Positions 42,708 through 52,291 are shown, counted from the stretch's first letter. The stretch is DNA of 54,676 nt from Bacteroidales bacterium (GCA_017549765.1 JAFYNM010000020.1:1-54676), one strand, 5' to 3'. Translations and numbers: made by a program. Notes: generated by a model from the sequence alone, not told the origin.

Positions 42708-45035
42708 CTAGAAATCGATAATACTGCGAACTCTTCTTGTAAGAACATTTCCCCCTCCATAACCTACCAATATGTTGAACACAGATCCCATGTATATAGA
42801 AGTACCATTAGGTGTGTATTCAGCGGGAGAACTTGACCAGTATTGGGAATTCATCCACTGATAATATGAATCACCAATGGATGATGGAACAAAGAGTGTT
42901 CCGTTAACCTGTGACAGGGTTTCATTGACAACAGCCAACTCATAAAAAAGGAGCATCAGTTGCCCGATGGCCGGCAAATACCAACCATGATCAAAATCAA
43001 CGGCCCATACAGCAGGATAAATGACGGCATTGCCCATCGATCTTATTACCTGTGTATTAAATTTTCCATCAAGTAGATTTTGTGGTTCAAGATTGTAAAC
43101 AGAGGCTGGAATGCCACAACTAGCTGGTAAATCAACAGTACTCCAAAAATAATCACCCTGCTCCTGAAGATGAACCGCCCACCCATGCTCTCCCGTGGAG
43201 TCCACAAAGAAAACAATTGCCTTGGCTGTCTTGCCCGCCACGGGCCAGTCTTCCGGCTTCACAATGGTGCTGTCGGTACAGAGGATGTCGCCAGGCAGCA
43301 CAGCAGCTGGCTCAATGAGCGTCACCATCGCATTCTCTCCCAACGCATGGATGGTCGTGGTGTCGCCGGCACAGATCTCGGCAGGGCCCGCCATGGTGGT
43401 GACTGACGGAGTCTCTCCCACTACCAACCGCACCATCACATTGCTGTCACAACCTTGGATTGTTGTGTTTTGCGACGAGAGATAGTACACTCCCGCACTG
43501 TCCAAGATGCCCGTATAAATGCCATGTCCGTGATATTGAGAACCCGTACAGAGCGTATCCTCATAATACAAATCGTAGGAAGGCATATGCCAGATGGTTT
43601 TGGAGAAAGTATGACTGCCACAAGCATTGCCCGCCGTCACAGATATAATCGCCGGATTGGGGGCTTCATCTGTGAAATACAGATTCGCAACAGGAGAGTC
43701 ATTTCCAGAGAGGTTGATGACACTGTCCGGAATTGTCCACGAATAGGAGGTCAAGTGCCCGGAGAAATGCAGTGAATAGGGCGTAATCTGATTGTTACAA
43801 GTATGACTGTCTCCCAATAGCTCCCCTGAAATGGAGAGTATGGGGTTGACTGTCAGATGCAAATATCGATAACCCGAATCGCAACCATTATCTAACACAA
43901 TGGGAATACTGTCCAATATGTCACCCGGTTGTAGATTTGTATAGTGGAAACCGAAGTTATCATAATCGGAGCCTTCGCAAACCTCCTCATAATGATGAAA
44001 ATATCGTTGTAATACAGTAAGATACAGCCTGTTTTGCACTCCTGAAGAACAGTCGCTGGCGTTGAAAACGAGATTGTTCTTGATGAACGTGCCCGCCTGA
44101 TCCTGAGGAGGCAGATCAAAGCCATGGGCATGATACTCATTACCTTGACAGATGGTGTCATACCATACTCCTCCCTGCGTGATGTTCAACCCTTCTATGT
44201 GGGTGTTGTCCAAAACGGGTTGGCAACCGCGGTTGGATTGAAGTGTGCAGGAGACATCCAAGCCTTGCGAGGTTGAATAGGTGGTGGTCTGTGTGGTGGC
44301 CCCATTGCTCCAGAGATAGGATGAAAAATGATCGGGGGCGGACAGCGTGATGCTTTGGCTGTCACAATCCACCACGGTGAGATGATTGCTTCTGCAGGAA
44401 AAGGCAAAATAGGTGTAGCAAAACTCATCCGTGTGAATGCTACAGTTGTAATTGTAAAATGCCAAGGTCAGCTCTTGTCCGATATGGTCGGAAAGATCTA
44501 TTGCCAACGTCTGCCATGGCACCCAGCTGATCAAGCCGGAGATATGGCCGTTCATTTCATTTTCATCAAAACAAACGGTTCCACAAGGATAGATAGACTG
44601 ATATCCGTAACCTAACTCTGTATTGGTTTCCAAGATCATAAAACGAGCAAAAGGGCCTTGGTGATGGAAAAGGCCTGAATGCTTGAAGACTACCGCATAC
44701 TTGACGTACAGAATGGGATAGGCTGCGTCAACGGTGAAAGTGTATTCAATAGCTCGGGAACCAATCCCGCCCTGATCATTGCCCATTTTCACCACGGCGG
44801 TCTCTCCTTGCGGAATGATGGGCAGCTGATATCCGGAATAAGGGTCCATGCCGGGTTGTGTAATCACCGTATGGAGGTTCGGATCAACCCCGAGAATGAT
44901 GTGCGGGGATTCCCACGGTCCTCCCCAACAAGACACCCCCGGCGCCGTCAGGTTGGTGAAGTCGGGACACTGCCCGAAAACCCACCCGCAGCATAACAAC
45001 AGCAGACAACTTACGATGAACGACCGGCGTTTCAT
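42708..45035 (-). CDS. Secreted protein with C-terminal FISUMP/DUF1566-like domain, no visible sorting domain
   Basis: A 775-residue protein with signal peptide MKRRSFIVSCLLLLCCGWVF, ending GQ. The N-terminal ~210 residues form a beta-sandwich-like domain (PILYVKYAVVFKHSGLFHHQ, then WQTLAIDLSDHIGQELTLAF). Ig-like and repeat segments follow (SSYLWSNGATTQTTT; GCDSNVMVRLVV). The last ~190 residues (GDILCTDSTIV, then HGWAVHLQEQGDYFWS, DHGWYLPAIGQLMLLF and SSPAEYTPNG) match the N-terminal domain of the next gene. It ends in RRVRSIIDF with no type A or type B sorting domain, unusual for such a protein. It is the first gene of the operon, with -7 element at 45066-45073. It may be a truncated paralogue, or rely on its partner for surface retention. 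Confidence 0.85.
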   Translation of the reverse strand: MKRRSFIVSCLLLLCCGWVFGQCPDFTNLTAPGVSCWGGPWESPHIILGVDPNLHTVITQPGMDPYSGYQLPIIPQGETAVVKMGNDQGGIGSRAIEYTFTVDAAYPILYVKYAVVFKHSGLFHHQGPFARFMILETNTELGYGYQSIYPCGTVCFDENEMNGHISGLISWVPWQTLAIDLSDHIGQELTLAFYNYNCSIHTDEFCYTYFAFSCRSNHLTVVDCDSQSITLSAPDHFSSYLWSNGATTQTTTYSTSQGLDVSCTLQSNRGCQPVLDNTHIEGLNITQGGVWYDTICQGNEYHAHGFDLPPQDQAGTFIKNNLVFNASDCSSGVQNRLYLTVLQRYFHHYEEVCEGSDYDNFGFHYTNLQPGDILDSIPIVLDNGCDSGYRYLHLTVNPILSISGELLGDSHTCNNQITPYSLHFSGHLTSYSWTIPDSVINLSGNDSPVANLYFTDEAPNPAIISVTAGNACGSHTFSKTIWHMPSYDLYYEDTLCTGSQYHGHGIYTGILDSAGVYYLSSQNTTIQGCDSNVMVRLVVGETPSVTTMAGPAEICAGDTTTIHALGENAMVTLIEPAAVLPGDILCTDSTIVKPEDWPVAGKTAKAIVFFVDSTGEHGWAVHLQEQGDYFWSTVDLPASCGIPASVYNLEPQNLLDGKFNTQVIRSMGNAVIYPAVWAVDFDHGWYLPAIGQLMLLFYELAVVNETLSQVNGTLFVPSSIGDSYYQWMNSQYWSSSPAEYTPNGTSIYMGSVFNILVGYGGGNVLTRRVRSIIDF

Positions 45036-45065
45036 AACAGCCTATTACCATTTAATTTAAAAGTG

Positions 45066-45073
45066 CAAAGATA
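45066..45073 (-). promoter_or_regulatory. Bacteroidota -7 element for the two-giant operon
   Basis: Minus strand TATCTTTG, exact TAnnTTTG match, 31 nt from the start at 45035. Confidence 0.7.
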
Positions 45074-45153
45074 TACTTTTTGTATAATATCATGCATAAA
45101 AAAAGTTAAACCACACATCTGGGCATATCGCCGTACGTCTCACCAAAAAATCG

Positions 45154-45161
45154 TACTTTTG
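45154..45161 (+). promoter_or_regulatory. Bacteroidota -7 element for the BASS transporter gene
   Basis: TACTTTTG, exact TAnnTTTG match, 24 nt before the ATG at 45185. Confidence 0.7.
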
Positions 45162-45184
45162 CCGCCCGAAAAACGACCGTCGTC

Positions 45185-46129
45185 ATGCTGATGAAAATAA
45201 GGAGTTATGTGTTGCCTGCCGCTATCCTGCTGGGACTGCTGCTGCATAAGCTGTGGGCCACGATCGCTTTTCTGGCCCCCTATTTTATCTTCGTCATCCT
45301 GCTGCTCAACTTCGTGGCGGTGGATCTCCGCAAGCTGCACTTCTCCCGCCTGCAATGGTGGATCCTGGCTTTTCAGGTGGTGGTGAGCATCGGCACCTAC
45401 TATCTCGTCACCTTTCTGACGCACAACGCCTTGCTGGCGCAGGGACTCCTCATAGGCGTGCTCTGTCCGGTGGCCTCCTCCGTGGTGGTCATCGCCTGCC
45501 TGCTGGGTGCCGACCGCCAGACGGTGACGGCCTACACGGTCATCGGCAACCTGGCCGTCGCCATCGCCGCGCCGCTCTACTTCTCCTTCATCGGAGTGCA
45601 TCAGGATATGGGTATCTGGGCCTCTTTCTGGCTCATCCTCAAAAGGGTGGGCCCCACCATCGGTCTGCCCTTCTTTGTGGCCCTGCTGTTGCAGCTCTGC
45701 TGGCCCCGCGCCAACGACGCCCTCGCCCGTCTCAAGGACTACACCTTCTACATCTGGGCCTTCCTGCTGACCCTCACCTTGGGCCAGACCATCGACTTTA
45801 TCTTCCTCCATGGCAAAGGCAATGAGCTCAATATCTTGTGGTTAGGCATCGCCTCGGTGACGACCTGCGCCATCCAGTTCGGGGTGGGCAAGTGGGTTGG
45901 TCAACGCTATGGCGACAGCATCGCGGGCGCACAGATGTTGGGACAGAAGAACACGGCCATGGGCATCTGGATGGCCAACACCTATCTGATCCCGTTGGCG
46001 TCGGTCTTCTTAGCTTTCTATTCTATCTGGCAAAATATCTTCAACAGCTGGCGGATCTGGCGTCACGACCATCAAACGCCTACTTCTGCGCCATCTTCAG
46101 CAACACAATCGTCACCGCCAGGAAGATGA
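45185..46129 (+). CDS. BASS-family (bile acid:sodium symporter-like) membrane transporter
   Basis: A 314-residue membrane protein of about nine to ten hydrophobic helices. The pattern fits the bile acid:sodium symporter superfamily: SYVLPAAILLGLLLHKLW (TM1), LIGVLCPVASSVVVIACLLG (a conserved crossover-type segment with Pro and Ser/Thr), VTAYTVIGNLAVAIAAPLYF, and late in the protein GAQMLGQKNTAMGIWMANTY, matching the family's signature helix. The substrate is unclear; members carry organic acids or bile acids with sodium, and bile acids are only one option. The C-terminal tail is hydrophilic (RHDHQTPTSAPSSATQSSPP) and overlaps the 3' end of the convergent LptF/G-type gene by 50 bp. It has its own -7 element. 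Confidence 0.85.
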   Translation: MLMKIRSYVLPAAILLGLLLHKLWATIAFLAPYFIFVILLLNFVAVDLRKLHFSRLQWWILAFQVVVSIGTYYLVTFLTHNALLAQGLLIGVLCPVASSVVVIACLLGADRQTVTAYTVIGNLAVAIAAPLYFSFIGVHQDMGIWASFWLILKRVGPTIGLPFFVALLLQLCWPRANDALARLKDYTFYIWAFLLTLTLGQTIDFIFLHGKGNELNILWLGIASVTTCAIQFGVGKWVGQRYGDSIAGAQMLGQKNTAMGIWMANTYLIPLASVFLAFYSIWQNIFNSWRIWRHDHQTPTSAPSSATQSSPPGR

Positions 46130-47210
46130 TGTTGGGAATCCAGGTGCCTAACACCGGGGGCAGTCCGCCCGACACGGAGAAGACGGTGGAGACCTGCTGC
46201 AGGAAGATGAAGGTGAAGGCCAATCCCATGCCGATGAAGATGTGCACGCCCACGCCTCGTGCGTTTTTGCGCGAGGAGACGCTCACCCCTAAGAAGGTCA
46301 TGATGATGATACCCAACGGGTTGGAGACACGCTTGTGCGCCTCTATCTGATAGCTGGCCACCAGGTTGGAGCCCCTCCGTTTCTCTTCCCGGATGAACCT
46401 CCTCAACTGGTTGAAAGGCATCGTCTCACTGATGAAGATATCTTGGCTGAAATTGACGGGCAGCACGTTGAAGGTGGTGTCGAGGTCGTCACCGGTGGTC
46501 ACATGCTCCACCCCGTCGATGATCTGCCGGCGAACATACTTGTGGAGGTGCCAGAGACCTGTCTTCTCATTGTATTGCATCGTCTGGGCTGTGATCTTGT
46601 CCACCACATGCTGGTCTTCAAAGGCCTCGTAGGTGGCAAAGTAGCCCTGGTCCTGTCGCCGGTCCCAACGTTCCACAAAAATATAGCTGTGACTGTCGTT
46701 TTTCACATGGATATTGGTGGTGGAGATGGCCGCTCGTCCGAAGTAGGCATATTTGAACTCGTTAAGTCGCGCGTTGGTGTGTGGCACCACCAGGTTGGCC
46801 AATAACAATGATACCAGCATGATGATGATGGACCCCACCAGATAGGGACGAAGAAAACGTTTGAAAGAGATACCATTGCCTAAGATGGAGATGATCTCGT
46901 TGTGGGAAGAGAGTTTGGAGGTGAACCAGATGACGCTGATGAAGGTGAACAGCGGGATGAAGAGGTTGATGAAGTAGGGGATGAAGTTGAGATAGTAGCC
47001 GGTGATGATCTGTCCCACGGGAACCCCTTTGTCCATGAACCGCTGGATGTTCTCCGACAGGTCGAAGATAACCACGATGGTCATCAGGAGGACGATGGAA
47101 TAGACTACCGAGCCGATAAATTTCCTCAGCAGATAGGCGTCCAGGATCTTCCATCCCGTCACCTCGCGAAAACGCTCAATATATCTATGCCATTTCTCTT
47201 TCAACGACAT
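46080..47210 (-). CDS. LptF/LptG-family (YjgP/YjgQ) permease
   Basis: A 376-residue inner membrane protein of the LptF/LptG type, a transmembrane partner in the LptB2FG lipopolysaccharide exporter that drives LPS to the Lpt bridge. Visible parts are N-terminal TM helices (AYLLRKFIGSVVYSIVLLMT, FIPYFINLFIPLFTFISVIW), then a large periplasmic domain (about 130-280, FKYAYFGRAAISTTNIHV), and C-terminal TM helices (NPLGIIIMTFLGVSVSSRKN, GVHIFIGMGLAFTFIFLQQV). LptF and LptG cannot be told apart here, and the partner and LptB are not in the window. It lies 21 nt after the S9 peptidase gene and overlaps the convergent transporter gene by 50 bp. Confidence 0.9.
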   Translation of the reverse strand: MSLKEKWHRYIERFREVTGWKILDAYLLRKFIGSVVYSIVLLMTIVVIFDLSENIQRFMDKGVPVGQIITGYYLNFIPYFINLFIPLFTFISVIWFTSKLSSHNEIISILGNGISFKRFLRPYLVGSIIIMLVSLLLANLVVPHTNARLNEFKYAYFGRAAISTTNIHVKNDSHSYIFVERWDRRQDQGYFATYEAFEDQHVVDKITAQTMQYNEKTGLWHLHKYVRRQIIDGVEHVTTGDDLDTTFNVLPVNFSQDIFISETMPFNQLRRFIREEKRRGSNLVASYQIEAHKRVSNPLGIIIMTFLGVSVSSRKNARGVGVHIFIGMGLAFTFIFLQQVSTVFSVSGGLPPVLGTWIPNIIFLAVTIVLLKMAQK

Positions 47211-47231
47211 CTTCGTCAGTTCTTGTGATGG

Positions 47232-49355
47232 TTATTGTTGTTTATCCGTTTTCAGCCATTGGTCGAGCCAGCGGAAGAACTCGCGCTGCCAGAGCATGGC
47301 ATTCTGGGGTTTGCTCACGAAGTGGCACTCATCGGGGAAGAAGAGGAAGCGGCTGGGGATACCCTTCATCTGAGCCACATCGAAGGCCTGCATACCCTCG
47401 GTATAGGGGATGCGGAAGTCGTTGCCGCCATGGATGACCAGTATCGGCGTGTCCCAGTTGCCCACGAAGCGGTGCGGGGAGAATGCGTAGCTGCTCTGAG
47501 TGGGGAATTGCTGGGTGGTGTGGTCAGGCGTGTCCCAATAGTTGCCTTCGAGATCGTGGTTGGCGAAGAAGAGCTCTTCGGTGGTGCCGTACCAGCTCTC
47601 GAAGTTAAACATGCCGCAGTGGGCGATGAAGGCCTTGAAGCGTTTCTCGTGGTGGCCGGCGAGCCAATAGACGGAGAAGCCACCGAAGCTGGCACCCACG
47701 CAACCGAGCCGATTTTCATCGACGTAGGGCTCCTTCGCCACGTCATCGATGGCGGAGAGGTAGTCTTTCATGCACTGGCCACCGTAGTCGCCGCTGATCT
47801 GGTCGTTCCACTCGTGGCCGAAGCCAGGCAGGCCGCGCCGGTTGGGGGCCACGATGATGTAGTCGTGTGCCGCCATCATCTGGAAGTTCCAGCGGTAGGA
47901 GAAGAACTGGCTCACTGACGACTGCGGGCCGCCCTGACAGTAGAGCAACGCCGGATAGGTCTTCGTGGAGTCGAAGTTGGGGGGCAGGATGACCCACACC
48001 AACATGTCCTTGCCGTCGGTGGTCTTCACCCAACGCTTCTCGGAACGCGCCGGCACGATCTGATCCAAGACCTCCTTGTTGATGAAGCTCAGCTGCTTCA
48101 CACTCTTGTCCTTCAAGTTCACGCTGTAGATCTCGGAGGGCTCCGCATGCGTGGTGCGTGTCACGATGAGCTGGTCGCCGCACACCTGCAGGGTGTTGTA
48201 GTCGTAGTCGCCGGTGGTGATCTGCTCAAACTTGCGGGTTGCCAGGTCCAGACTGTAGATCTGATAGGTGGCCTCCTGACAGGTGGTGAAATAGATCTTG
48301 CCGCCGTCTGCGCTCCAGCCGAAGTTGGTAGCGTCCTGGTCGAAATCGACACTGTAGTCGGTGGCCTTCTGGGTGGTGAAGTCATAGACCATCAGGCTGC
48401 GCTTCTCCGACTCGAAGCCGTCGGTCTTCATGTTCCACCACACCAGCTTGGTGCCGTCTGGGGAATAGACAGGGTCCATATCATAGCCCTTGTTGTCTTC
48501 AGTCAGGTTGACGGTCTTCTGGGAGGCTAAATCGTAGAGATAGAGGTCGGTGTTGGTGCTCTCGGCGAAGGCCTTGCCGGTAAGCTTTTTGCAGCAATAG
48601 ACCAGCTGTTTGCCGTCTGGGCGCCAGGCCACCTCCTCCATGCCGCCGAAAGGCGGGTTGGGGGCGTGGAACTTCTGACCCTCCAGCAGATCAACAGGGT
48701 TTTTCATCTTGGGATAGTCGGCCACGAAGAGATGACTGTAGGTGCCGTCAGCCCAGTAGTTCCAGTGACGGTACATGAGGTCGTCGTAGATCATGGCGTT
48801 GGCGTTGGGCAGATCGGGGTAGCGCTGCTCGATGGTGGGCTCCAGACGCACATTCATGGTGTAGCAGATGTGTTTCATGTCGGGTGCGTAGCTGAAGGCG
48901 TTGATGTCGCCATCGACATGGGTGAGCTGTTTGGTTTTGGAACCGTCGGGGTTGCACTCGAAGACCTGCATGCCCTTGTCGTCCGGGTAGAGGTAGGCGA
49001 TCTTCTTGCCGTCGGGGCGCCAGATAGGTTGGGCCTCGTCGGCCGCCGTGGTGGTGATACGGGTCGGCTCGCCGCCCTCCACAGGCATCGTATATAACTC
49101 CGCATTGCCCTTGTTGGCCCGATAGTCATAGTATTTCACGCTGTAGAGGATCATCTTACCGTCGGGCGACACCTGCACGTCCGACAGTCGGCCCAGATAC
49201 CAGAGGATCTTCTCGTCCATCACATGTTTAGAGAAGTCGGGCGTTTCGCGGTTCTCTTTCGTGATGATATCCTTGTTTTTTTTCTCCGTTTTGTTGTCGT
49301 GACAGCTGCAAAGGGTCATAATGAGGAGGGTTAAAATGATGAGATTCCGTTTCAT
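47232..49355 (-). CDS. S9-family serine peptidase (DPP-like), lipoprotein
   Basis: A 707-residue peptidase. The start MKRNLIILTLLIMTLCSC (49355) is preferred over an ATG at 49430 that lies upstream of the -7 element at 49399-49406. The lipobox ends at Cys18, so it is anchored in the envelope. Residues about 40-430 form a beta-propeller with TolB-like repeats (VQVSPDGKMILYSVKYYDYR, IWRPDGKKIAYLYPDD). Residues about 450-707 are the alpha/beta-hydrolase domain: catalytic Ser556 in GASFGGF, then Asp in HGGNDFRIPY and His in PDECHFVSKP. DPP5-type enzymes from oral Bacteroidota have the same layout and release dipeptides, so this role is likely. It leads an operon with the LptF/G-type permease. Confidence 0.9.
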   Translation of the reverse strand: MKRNLIILTLLIMTLCSCHDNKTEKKNKDIITKENRETPDFSKHVMDEKILWYLGRLSDVQVSPDGKMILYSVKYYDYRANKGNAELYTMPVEGGEPTRITTTAADEAQPIWRPDGKKIAYLYPDDKGMQVFECNPDGSKTKQLTHVDGDINAFSYAPDMKHICYTMNVRLEPTIEQRYPDLPNANAMIYDDLMYRHWNYWADGTYSHLFVADYPKMKNPVDLLEGQKFHAPNPPFGGMEEVAWRPDGKQLVYCCKKLTGKAFAESTNTDLYLYDLASQKTVNLTEDNKGYDMDPVYSPDGTKLVWWNMKTDGFESEKRSLMVYDFTTQKATDYSVDFDQDATNFGWSADGGKIYFTTCQEATYQIYSLDLATRKFEQITTGDYDYNTLQVCGDQLIVTRTTHAEPSEIYSVNLKDKSVKQLSFINKEVLDQIVPARSEKRWVKTTDGKDMLVWVILPPNFDSTKTYPALLYCQGGPQSSVSQFFSYRWNFQMMAAHDYIIVAPNRRGLPGFGHEWNDQISGDYGGQCMKDYLSAIDDVAKEPYVDENRLGCVGASFGGFSVYWLAGHHEKRFKAFIAHCGMFNFESWYGTTEELFFANHDLEGNYWDTPDHTTQQFPTQSSYAFSPHRFVGNWDTPILVIHGGNDFRIPYTEGMQAFDVAQMKGIPSRFLFFPDECHFVSKPQNAMLWQREFFRWLDQWLKTDKQQ

Positions 49356-49398
49356 AATGAGGTTGTCTTGAAAAAAACGCTTCTTTTTTTTGCAACGG

Positions 49399-49406
49399 CA
49401 AAGATA
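49399..49406 (-). promoter_or_regulatory. Bacteroidota -7 element for the S9 peptidase operon
   Basis: Minus strand TATCTTTG, exact TAnnTTTG match, 44 nt from the start at 49355. The rest of 49356-49609 carries only promoters and spacer. Confidence 0.7.
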
Positions 49407-49533
49407 TGTTTTTTTCAAACAAATGCCCAATGTCTTTAGTGATTCTTACAACAATCCTTGTTTTCAACGAGTCACTAGTGAGAAAAACTGCACCAATTAT
49501 TTTCCCTTTGGTTAGAAAATCAGCAATTTTTTC

Positions 49534-49541
49534 TATCTTTG
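49534..49541 (+). promoter_or_regulatory. Bacteroidota -7 element for the IgGFc-like T9SS gene
   Basis: TATCTTTG, exact TAnnTTTG match. A TTTG at 49507-49510 could be the -33 element but the spacing (23 bp) is a little long. The leader to the ATG at 49610 is about 60 nt. Confidence 0.65.
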
Positions 49542-49609
49542 CCCACTCTTTACAGTGTAATAAAAGTGGTGTTTCATTCGTCTTACAGACATGGTCGAAA
49601 TATTAAAAT

Positions 49610-52291
49610 ATGTTTAAATACATTTGGAAAAGAATTGTTTTAATGGTGTTGCTGGCCTGCGCCACGACGTCATATGCCCAGATCGACAACCTGTTCTGGT
49701 TCGCGGCGCCGTATATCTCCCCCAACCACGCCCATGATCCTATCACCTTCTGCTTCACCTCCTTCAGCAACCCGGCCACGGTGACTATCTCGCAGCCCGC
49801 GAACCCGGGATTCACGCCTGTCACCGTCAACCTGAATCCGTACAGCCTCTACACCTTGAATTTGACGAGCCAGGAGAACATCGTCCAGACAAATCCGCCT
49901 AACACGGTCTGCAACTACGGTTTCAAGATACAGTCCACCGCCAACATCACGACCTATTACCAACTGGGTGCCAACAATAGCGAGATCTACACCTTGAAAG
50001 GGCGCAACGGCTTGGGTACCGACTTCATCGTGCCGATGCAGAACTATCTGGTCTGTGGACCACCCTCTGACGCACGCAACAGCATCGAGATTGTGGCTAC
50101 CGAGAACAATACCGTGGTGACCATCGTGCCTTCCCGGCCTTTGACAGGCGGCGCACAAGCGGGTATGCCCATCATTATCACTCTGAATGCCGGACAATCG
50201 TACAGCATCAAGTCGGCTGACCAGACGGCCAACGGCCATCTGACCAACACGCGAATCACCTCCAACAAGCCCATCGCAGTCAACTCCACCGACGACTCCG
50301 TGGCCAGCAATCAGGTGTCCGGCTACTCCGGTCAGGACCTGGTGGGCGAACAGTTGGTCCCTATCGACTATGCCGGCGACCTTTTCATCGCCATGTACAA
50401 CAACCGGCAGTTTGAGAATCTCAACATCATCCCCACCCAAGACACCACACATGTCTATATCAACGGCAACACCACGCCTGCCGCGACGTTGAATGTGGGG
50501 CAGAGCTATACCTACATGCCCAGTAACTCGCCCACCATCGCCACGATGGTCACCTCCGACAAACCCATCCAGGTCTTCCAGCTCACGGGCTCAGATGGCG
50601 AGGCTGGCGGCACGCAACTGCCCGCCTTAGGCTGCACGGGCTCTCAAGAGGTGGTCTATGCCCGCCCCTCGTACTCCACCCACCTGCGACTTTCCATCGT
50701 AGTGCCGACAGCCTACGTGGGAGGCTTCACGATGACTTGCGGTAACAACAACATCCCGCTGCCCGCCACCGCCTTCACGCAACTGCCCTATAACCCCGCT
50801 TGGTCCTATTGCTACCAAGACTTCGCCAGCCAGGTGCCCACCCAGACGGTGATGATCCTCAAAAACAACCTCGGCCCGTTCCATCTGGGCATCCTCGACT
50901 ACTATTCGGGAATGTCCTCCTCGCTGGGCTACTTCAGCGACTACAGCAGCAACGGCCGCATCAACCTGATGATGAACGATGTCTATTGCCTGCACGACAG
51001 CATCCCCTTCAATTATGTCACGGAGAATGTGGACTCCATCCGGCTGGTCACACCCGCGGGCGACACTTTGACGCAGGAGCCTTACGTGCTGCAGGACATC
51101 TCTCTGGCAGATACGGGACTCTACTACATCATCGCACATAGCACAACAGGCTGCGACGGTGCCTGGGTGCATGACAGCATCCAGATCCGTGTGGTCAACT
51201 CCTACAAGCCGGATCTCGGTCCCGACCGCTATCTCTGCAACGGCGAGTACATCTATATCGGGACCAATTATTCGGATTCCACGGCCAACTACTTGTGGAA
51301 CACCGGCGATGAGGACTCCACCATCATGGTGCTGGCCTCCGGCGAATACATCCTCAACATCACGCTGGACAACACCGGCGCCTCAGTCCCCTGCCAGAGC
51401 GCCGACACGGTCAACATCTTCTACTATCCACAGCCATACGCCGCCTTTGAGGCCGACAAGACCTCCGGCTGTTCCCCCTTGACCATCCATTTCACCAACC
51501 AGACTACCCCGGACACGCTCTCCTATACCAGCGTCTGGACCGTCTGGAACCAAAACGGAGAGGTGGTTTATTCCTCCTTGGAGGCATCTCCCACCTGGGA
51601 ATTCAACGACAATGGAACCTTCACGGTCAAGTTGCTGGTGTTCTCTCAAGACGGCTGTGTGGACTCGTTGACCAGATGGGAGTATATCCATGTCTATCCG
51701 CAACCAGAGTTGGACTTTTCATCCGATCCGGAGATCTCCATGATGAGCGAGAATGGCGGTGTGGTACAGTTCACCTCCTATCTCTCACAGAATGTCATCG
51801 GCAACCCATCCAATCATCTTCAGTGGGATTTCGGCGATGGGGAGACCGAAGAGGAAGACTTCAATCCTTCCCACACCTATGCTACCTGGGGCGACTATAT
51901 CGTGACGCTGACCCTCTCCACCGACGGAGGCTGCTCCGACCAGGTGAGCCATACCGTTGTGCTGGAAGACGACCTGATATTCCCCAACGTCATCACCCCT
52001 AACGGTGATGGCATCAATGATGTGTGGGCTATCGGCAATCTGAATACGAATATCAATCCGGAAGATCCCGACGAATACCGGACCAACAAGCTCTATATCT
52101 ACAACCGGTGGGGCAAGCTCGTCTTCAAGGCTGAGAACTACAATACCTATGCCCGGAACGGACAGATCACGCTGGGCGATAACCCGTTCAGCGGTGAGAA
52201 TCTGTCGGACGGGGTCTATTATTATTCCTTCTACTACAAAGGCAAAGCCAAGGTGACGCAGTATAACGGCTCACTGACCATTGTCCGGTAG
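49610..52291 (+). CDS. T9SS type B secreted protein with IgGFc-binding-like and PKD domains
   Basis: An 893-residue protein. Signal peptide MFKYIWKRIVLMVLLACATT ends SYAQ. Residues about 25-440 match the IgGFc-binding N-terminal domain, seen in extracellular adhesin-like proteins: NLFWFAAPYISPNHAHDP, GTDFIVPMQNYLV, VEIVATENNTVVTIV-like and LVGEQLVPIDYAGDLF. About 440-620 is Ig-like (YLWNTGDEDSTIMVLASGEY). About 620-700 is PKD-like (FEADKTSGCSPLTIHFTNQT), and a second one includes LQWDFGDGETEEEDFNPSHT at about 740-770. The end is a T9SS type B sorting domain (FPNVITPNGDGINDVWAI, then LYIYNRWGKLVFKAENYN). It overlaps the 3' end of convergent truA by 21 bp. It may bind a host protein, as family members have been reported to do, but this is inferred. 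Confidence 0.9.
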   Translation: MFKYIWKRIVLMVLLACATTSYAQIDNLFWFAAPYISPNHAHDPITFCFTSFSNPATVTISQPANPGFTPVTVNLNPYSLYTLNLTSQENIVQTNPPNTVCNYGFKIQSTANITTYYQLGANNSEIYTLKGRNGLGTDFIVPMQNYLVCGPPSDARNSIEIVATENNTVVTIVPSRPLTGGAQAGMPIIITLNAGQSYSIKSADQTANGHLTNTRITSNKPIAVNSTDDSVASNQVSGYSGQDLVGEQLVPIDYAGDLFIAMYNNRQFENLNIIPTQDTTHVYINGNTTPAATLNVGQSYTYMPSNSPTIATMVTSDKPIQVFQLTGSDGEAGGTQLPALGCTGSQEVVYARPSYSTHLRLSIVVPTAYVGGFTMTCGNNNIPLPATAFTQLPYNPAWSYCYQDFASQVPTQTVMILKNNLGPFHLGILDYYSGMSSSLGYFSDYSSNGRINLMMNDVYCLHDSIPFNYVTENVDSIRLVTPAGDTLTQEPYVLQDISLADTGLYYIIAHSTTGCDGAWVHDSIQIRVVNSYKPDLGPDRYLCNGEYIYIGTNYSDSTANYLWNTGDEDSTIMVLASGEYILNITLDNTGASVPCQSADTVNIFYYPQPYAAFEADKTSGCSPLTIHFTNQTTPDTLSYTSVWTVWNQNGEVVYSSLEASPTWEFNDNGTFTVKLLVFSQDGCVDSLTRWEYIHVYPQPELDFSSDPEISMMSENGGVVQFTSYLSQNVIGNPSNHLQWDFGDGETEEEDFNPSHTYATWGDYIVTLTLSTDGGCSDQVSHTVVLEDDLIFPNVITPNGDGINDVWAIGNLNTNINPEDPDEYRTNKLYIYNRWGKLVFKAENYNTYARNGQITLGDNPFSGENLSDGVYYYSFYYKGKAKVTQYNGSLTIVR

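Noticed and set aside
35928-45035. A frameshift splitting one long gene into the 775- and 2,255-residue ORFs
   Set aside because: The downstream ORF has its own signal peptide and start, and both copies of the shared domain are present, so this is a duplication-like layout rather than a simple frameshift.
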